A DNA stretch of 6,729 nucleotides from HO2-45-11b sp964450915 (lineage in GTDB: Bacteria; Patescibacteriota; Andersenbacteria; UBA10190). The notes beneath the pieces were generated by a model. The model saw only the letters and a list, made by a program, of their open reading frames with translations, had not been told where the DNA came from and did not search any database. Each line of letters opens with the position of its first letter. The stretch's first letter is position 1. The stretch lies in the NCBI GenBank assembly GCA_964450915.1, contig CAYVFG010000028.1, positions 1-6,729 of the forward strand. The letters run 5' to 3'. A program made the position numbers and the translations under genes. Below are positions 5,462-6,729 of this stretch, in pieces.

Positions 5462-6729
5462 ATGGAGGAGGGGATCACTATTCGCACAATGCAGGATGAC
5501 GTTGCTGGTTTAAAAAAACAGCAGACTTCCGCTTTGGGCGCTTCCGGGAAGGTTCCAAGGAAAGAGCTTGGTCCGATGCCAAAAAAGAATCCCGCAAAAA
5601 AAATTGCTCTCGCAGCAGGTGCTATTCTGCTTTTGTGCGCCATAGGCGTGGGTGCCTGGTTCGGATACTTAACATTCTTAAGCAAGGGAGATGTAAGTAT
5701 GCATGGCGCCTCAACGCTTTCTATTACGGAAGTAATTCCTGGCGATGTTGTTGCTGTTGTGGCGTATGACGCTTCGAGTGATGCGAATCGGGCCGTTATT
5801 AGCTCATACTGGAATAACGGTGGCCCCGCATCTGAAGTATTTAAGAGCGCAGATCCTACAGTCCTACTAACCTCGTCAGATGCCCAGTCGGTGTATTACT
5901 TTATACTGGCAAATAATTCCACTCCGTTTAGCGTTATTCCAAAAACTGCGCAAACTACAAAGTATCTTGAGCAAGTGCAAGGTGTGAAATATGTAGAAAA
6001 AGGCGGGTGGTATATTGTGCACGAGCTTACGGTTGACGATTATGTTGCGGATATTGATCGAGGTAATTATTCAAACAATCCAGATGCAGCGTTATTAGCT
6101 GGAAGTGGCTTTGTTGCAAGATATATTATCAATTCAAGTTTGGCGCCTCAGCTATTGTCTCTCCCTGCGAATCTGGGAATAGATCGTCAGCAAGTAGTGT
6201 TTGATGTTAATCAGACGAGCGGAGACGGGGTGGTACAAGGAGAGTATACGCTATCTGAAGTTGCTGTGCCGCAGAAGGTTACCCCCGATACGACGCAGTT
6301 GACGGCGCTTGTTCCCGGGGATGCGTCTTTTTTGCGGGTTGGTGAAAATTTTTCAAACGACATCGCCGAGTTTCAGCAAGCCCATGCTGTATTTGATGCC
6401 CATATATTCAGCGAACCTGCAATTCAGCAGTATATGGCTAAGTTGAGCGCGCCATATGCGCTCTATGTTCGTACTGGCGCAGATGGTGTTCAAGATACGG
6501 GCCTTATTATACAGATCCCGGATTCATTAAAGCCTCATAAGGGGTATAGCGATCCTATTATAGAACAATTACTCACATCGCTGGCACCATTTGTAACAGG
6601 AAGGGCGCTGGACTCTCAGATTGTATTTGCGGACGGCTCCTATAATGCAATTCCTATCAGATACGCGAATCTCCAAGGGCAAACGGCTGCGCTGGATCGA
6701 CGATCACCTCATCGTTCCGACGGAAGAAT
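5462..6729 (+). CDS. Membrane-anchored protein with large exported domain (partial, runs off the window)
   Basis: The frame stays open from ATG 5462 to the window end (422 codons seen). A cytoplasmic N-terminus of about 45 residues, basic near the membrane (PKKNPAKK), precedes one hydrophobic helix at about 48-73 (IALAAGAILLLCAIGVGAWFGYL). The remaining residues, some 350, are probably extracytoplasmic, with strands, Asn/Ser/Thr-rich loops and no visible catalytic motif. Two similar blocks, EVIPGDVVAVVAYD (90-103) and ALVPGDASFLRVGE (282-295), suggest a duplicated domain. The layout recalls DUF3352-like surface proteins of candidate phyla, an unverified impression. The gene starts 14 bases after the pnp stop, so co-transcription is likely. 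No Shine-Dalgarno precedes ATG 5462; a GGAGGAGGGG run lies just inside the frame, so a later start (ATG 5489, or a rare ATT at 5480) is possible. The last codons after about 6692 look out of frame. Function is unknown. Confidence 0.78.
   Translation, partial: MEEGITIRTMQDDVAGLKKQQTSALGASGKVPRKELGPMPKKNPAKKIALAAGAILLLCAIGVGAWFGYLTFLSKGDVSMHGASTLSITEVIPGDVVAVVAYDASSDANRAVISSYWNNGGPASEVFKSADPTVLLTSSDAQSVYYFILANNSTPFSVIPKTAQTTKYLEQVQGVKYVEKGGWYIVHELTVDDYVADIDRGNYSNNPDAALLAGSGFVARYIINSSLAPQLLSLPANLGIDRQQVVFDVNQTSGDGVVQGEYTLSEVAVPQKVTPDTTQLTALVPGDASFLRVGENFSNDIAEFQQAHAVFDAHIFSEPAIQQYMAKLSAPYALYVRTGADGVQDTGLIIQIPDSLKPHKGYSDPIIEQLLTSLAPFVTGRALDSQIVFADGSYNAIPIRYANLQGQTAALDRRSPHRSDGR

Noticed and set aside
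2352..6729. Recoded TGA (glycine) as in Gracilibacteria or Absconditabacteria
   Set aside because: rpsO ends normally at TGA after the family's usual length, and pnp and the other genes contain no in-frame TGA.

Overview
The window looks like a piece of a small, moderately AT-rich bacterial genome, most plausibly a Candidate Phyla Radiation (Patescibacteria, perhaps parcubacterial) chromosome. This is inferred from three things: housekeeping proteins that diverge from the textbook versions, a compact layout with abutting or overlapping genes, and an rpsO / NYN-nuclease / pnp / single-pass membrane protein cluster. TGA is used as a stop codon (for example at the end of rpsO), so the standard bacterial code applies and the TGA=Gly lineages (Gracilibacteria, Absconditabacteria) are excluded. 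No taxonomic search could be run.

Left part (1-1384, plus strand). The window opens inside the 3' end of an unidentified gene (stop at 231-233), closed 18 bases later by a clear intrinsic terminator (251-295). A 120-base AT-rich leader with two small inverted repeats follows, then a 322-residue protein of unknown function (416-1384) with a weak winged-helix-like middle.

Middle (1385-2351). A complete Xer-type tyrosine recombinase lies on the minus strand. Its stop codon directly abuts the stop of the 322-residue gene. It diverges from rpsO across 55 bases that must hold both 5' regions and contain overlapping -10-like hexamers.

Right part (2352-6729, plus strand). Four genes probably form an operon: rpsO (ribosomal protein S15), a NYN/PIN-like nuclease whose GTG start overlaps the rpsO stop by 4 bases, pnp (polynucleotide phosphorylase, all domains and catalytic residues present), and, 14 bases after pnp, a long membrane-anchored protein that runs off the window end. 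The rpsO-pnp pairing is classical. The NYN protein between them suggests an added RNA-processing nuclease made together with PNPase and S15. The final gene has a single N-terminal transmembrane helix and a large exported region, and its last dozen codons look frameshifted.

The window contains no CRISPR array, tRNA, rRNA, insertion sequence or recognisable defence system. The most interesting points are the operon with the embedded nuclease, the strong Shine-Dalgarno upstream of pnp that fits a micro-ORF rather than pnp itself, the unidentified 322-residue protein, and the structured leader in front of it.
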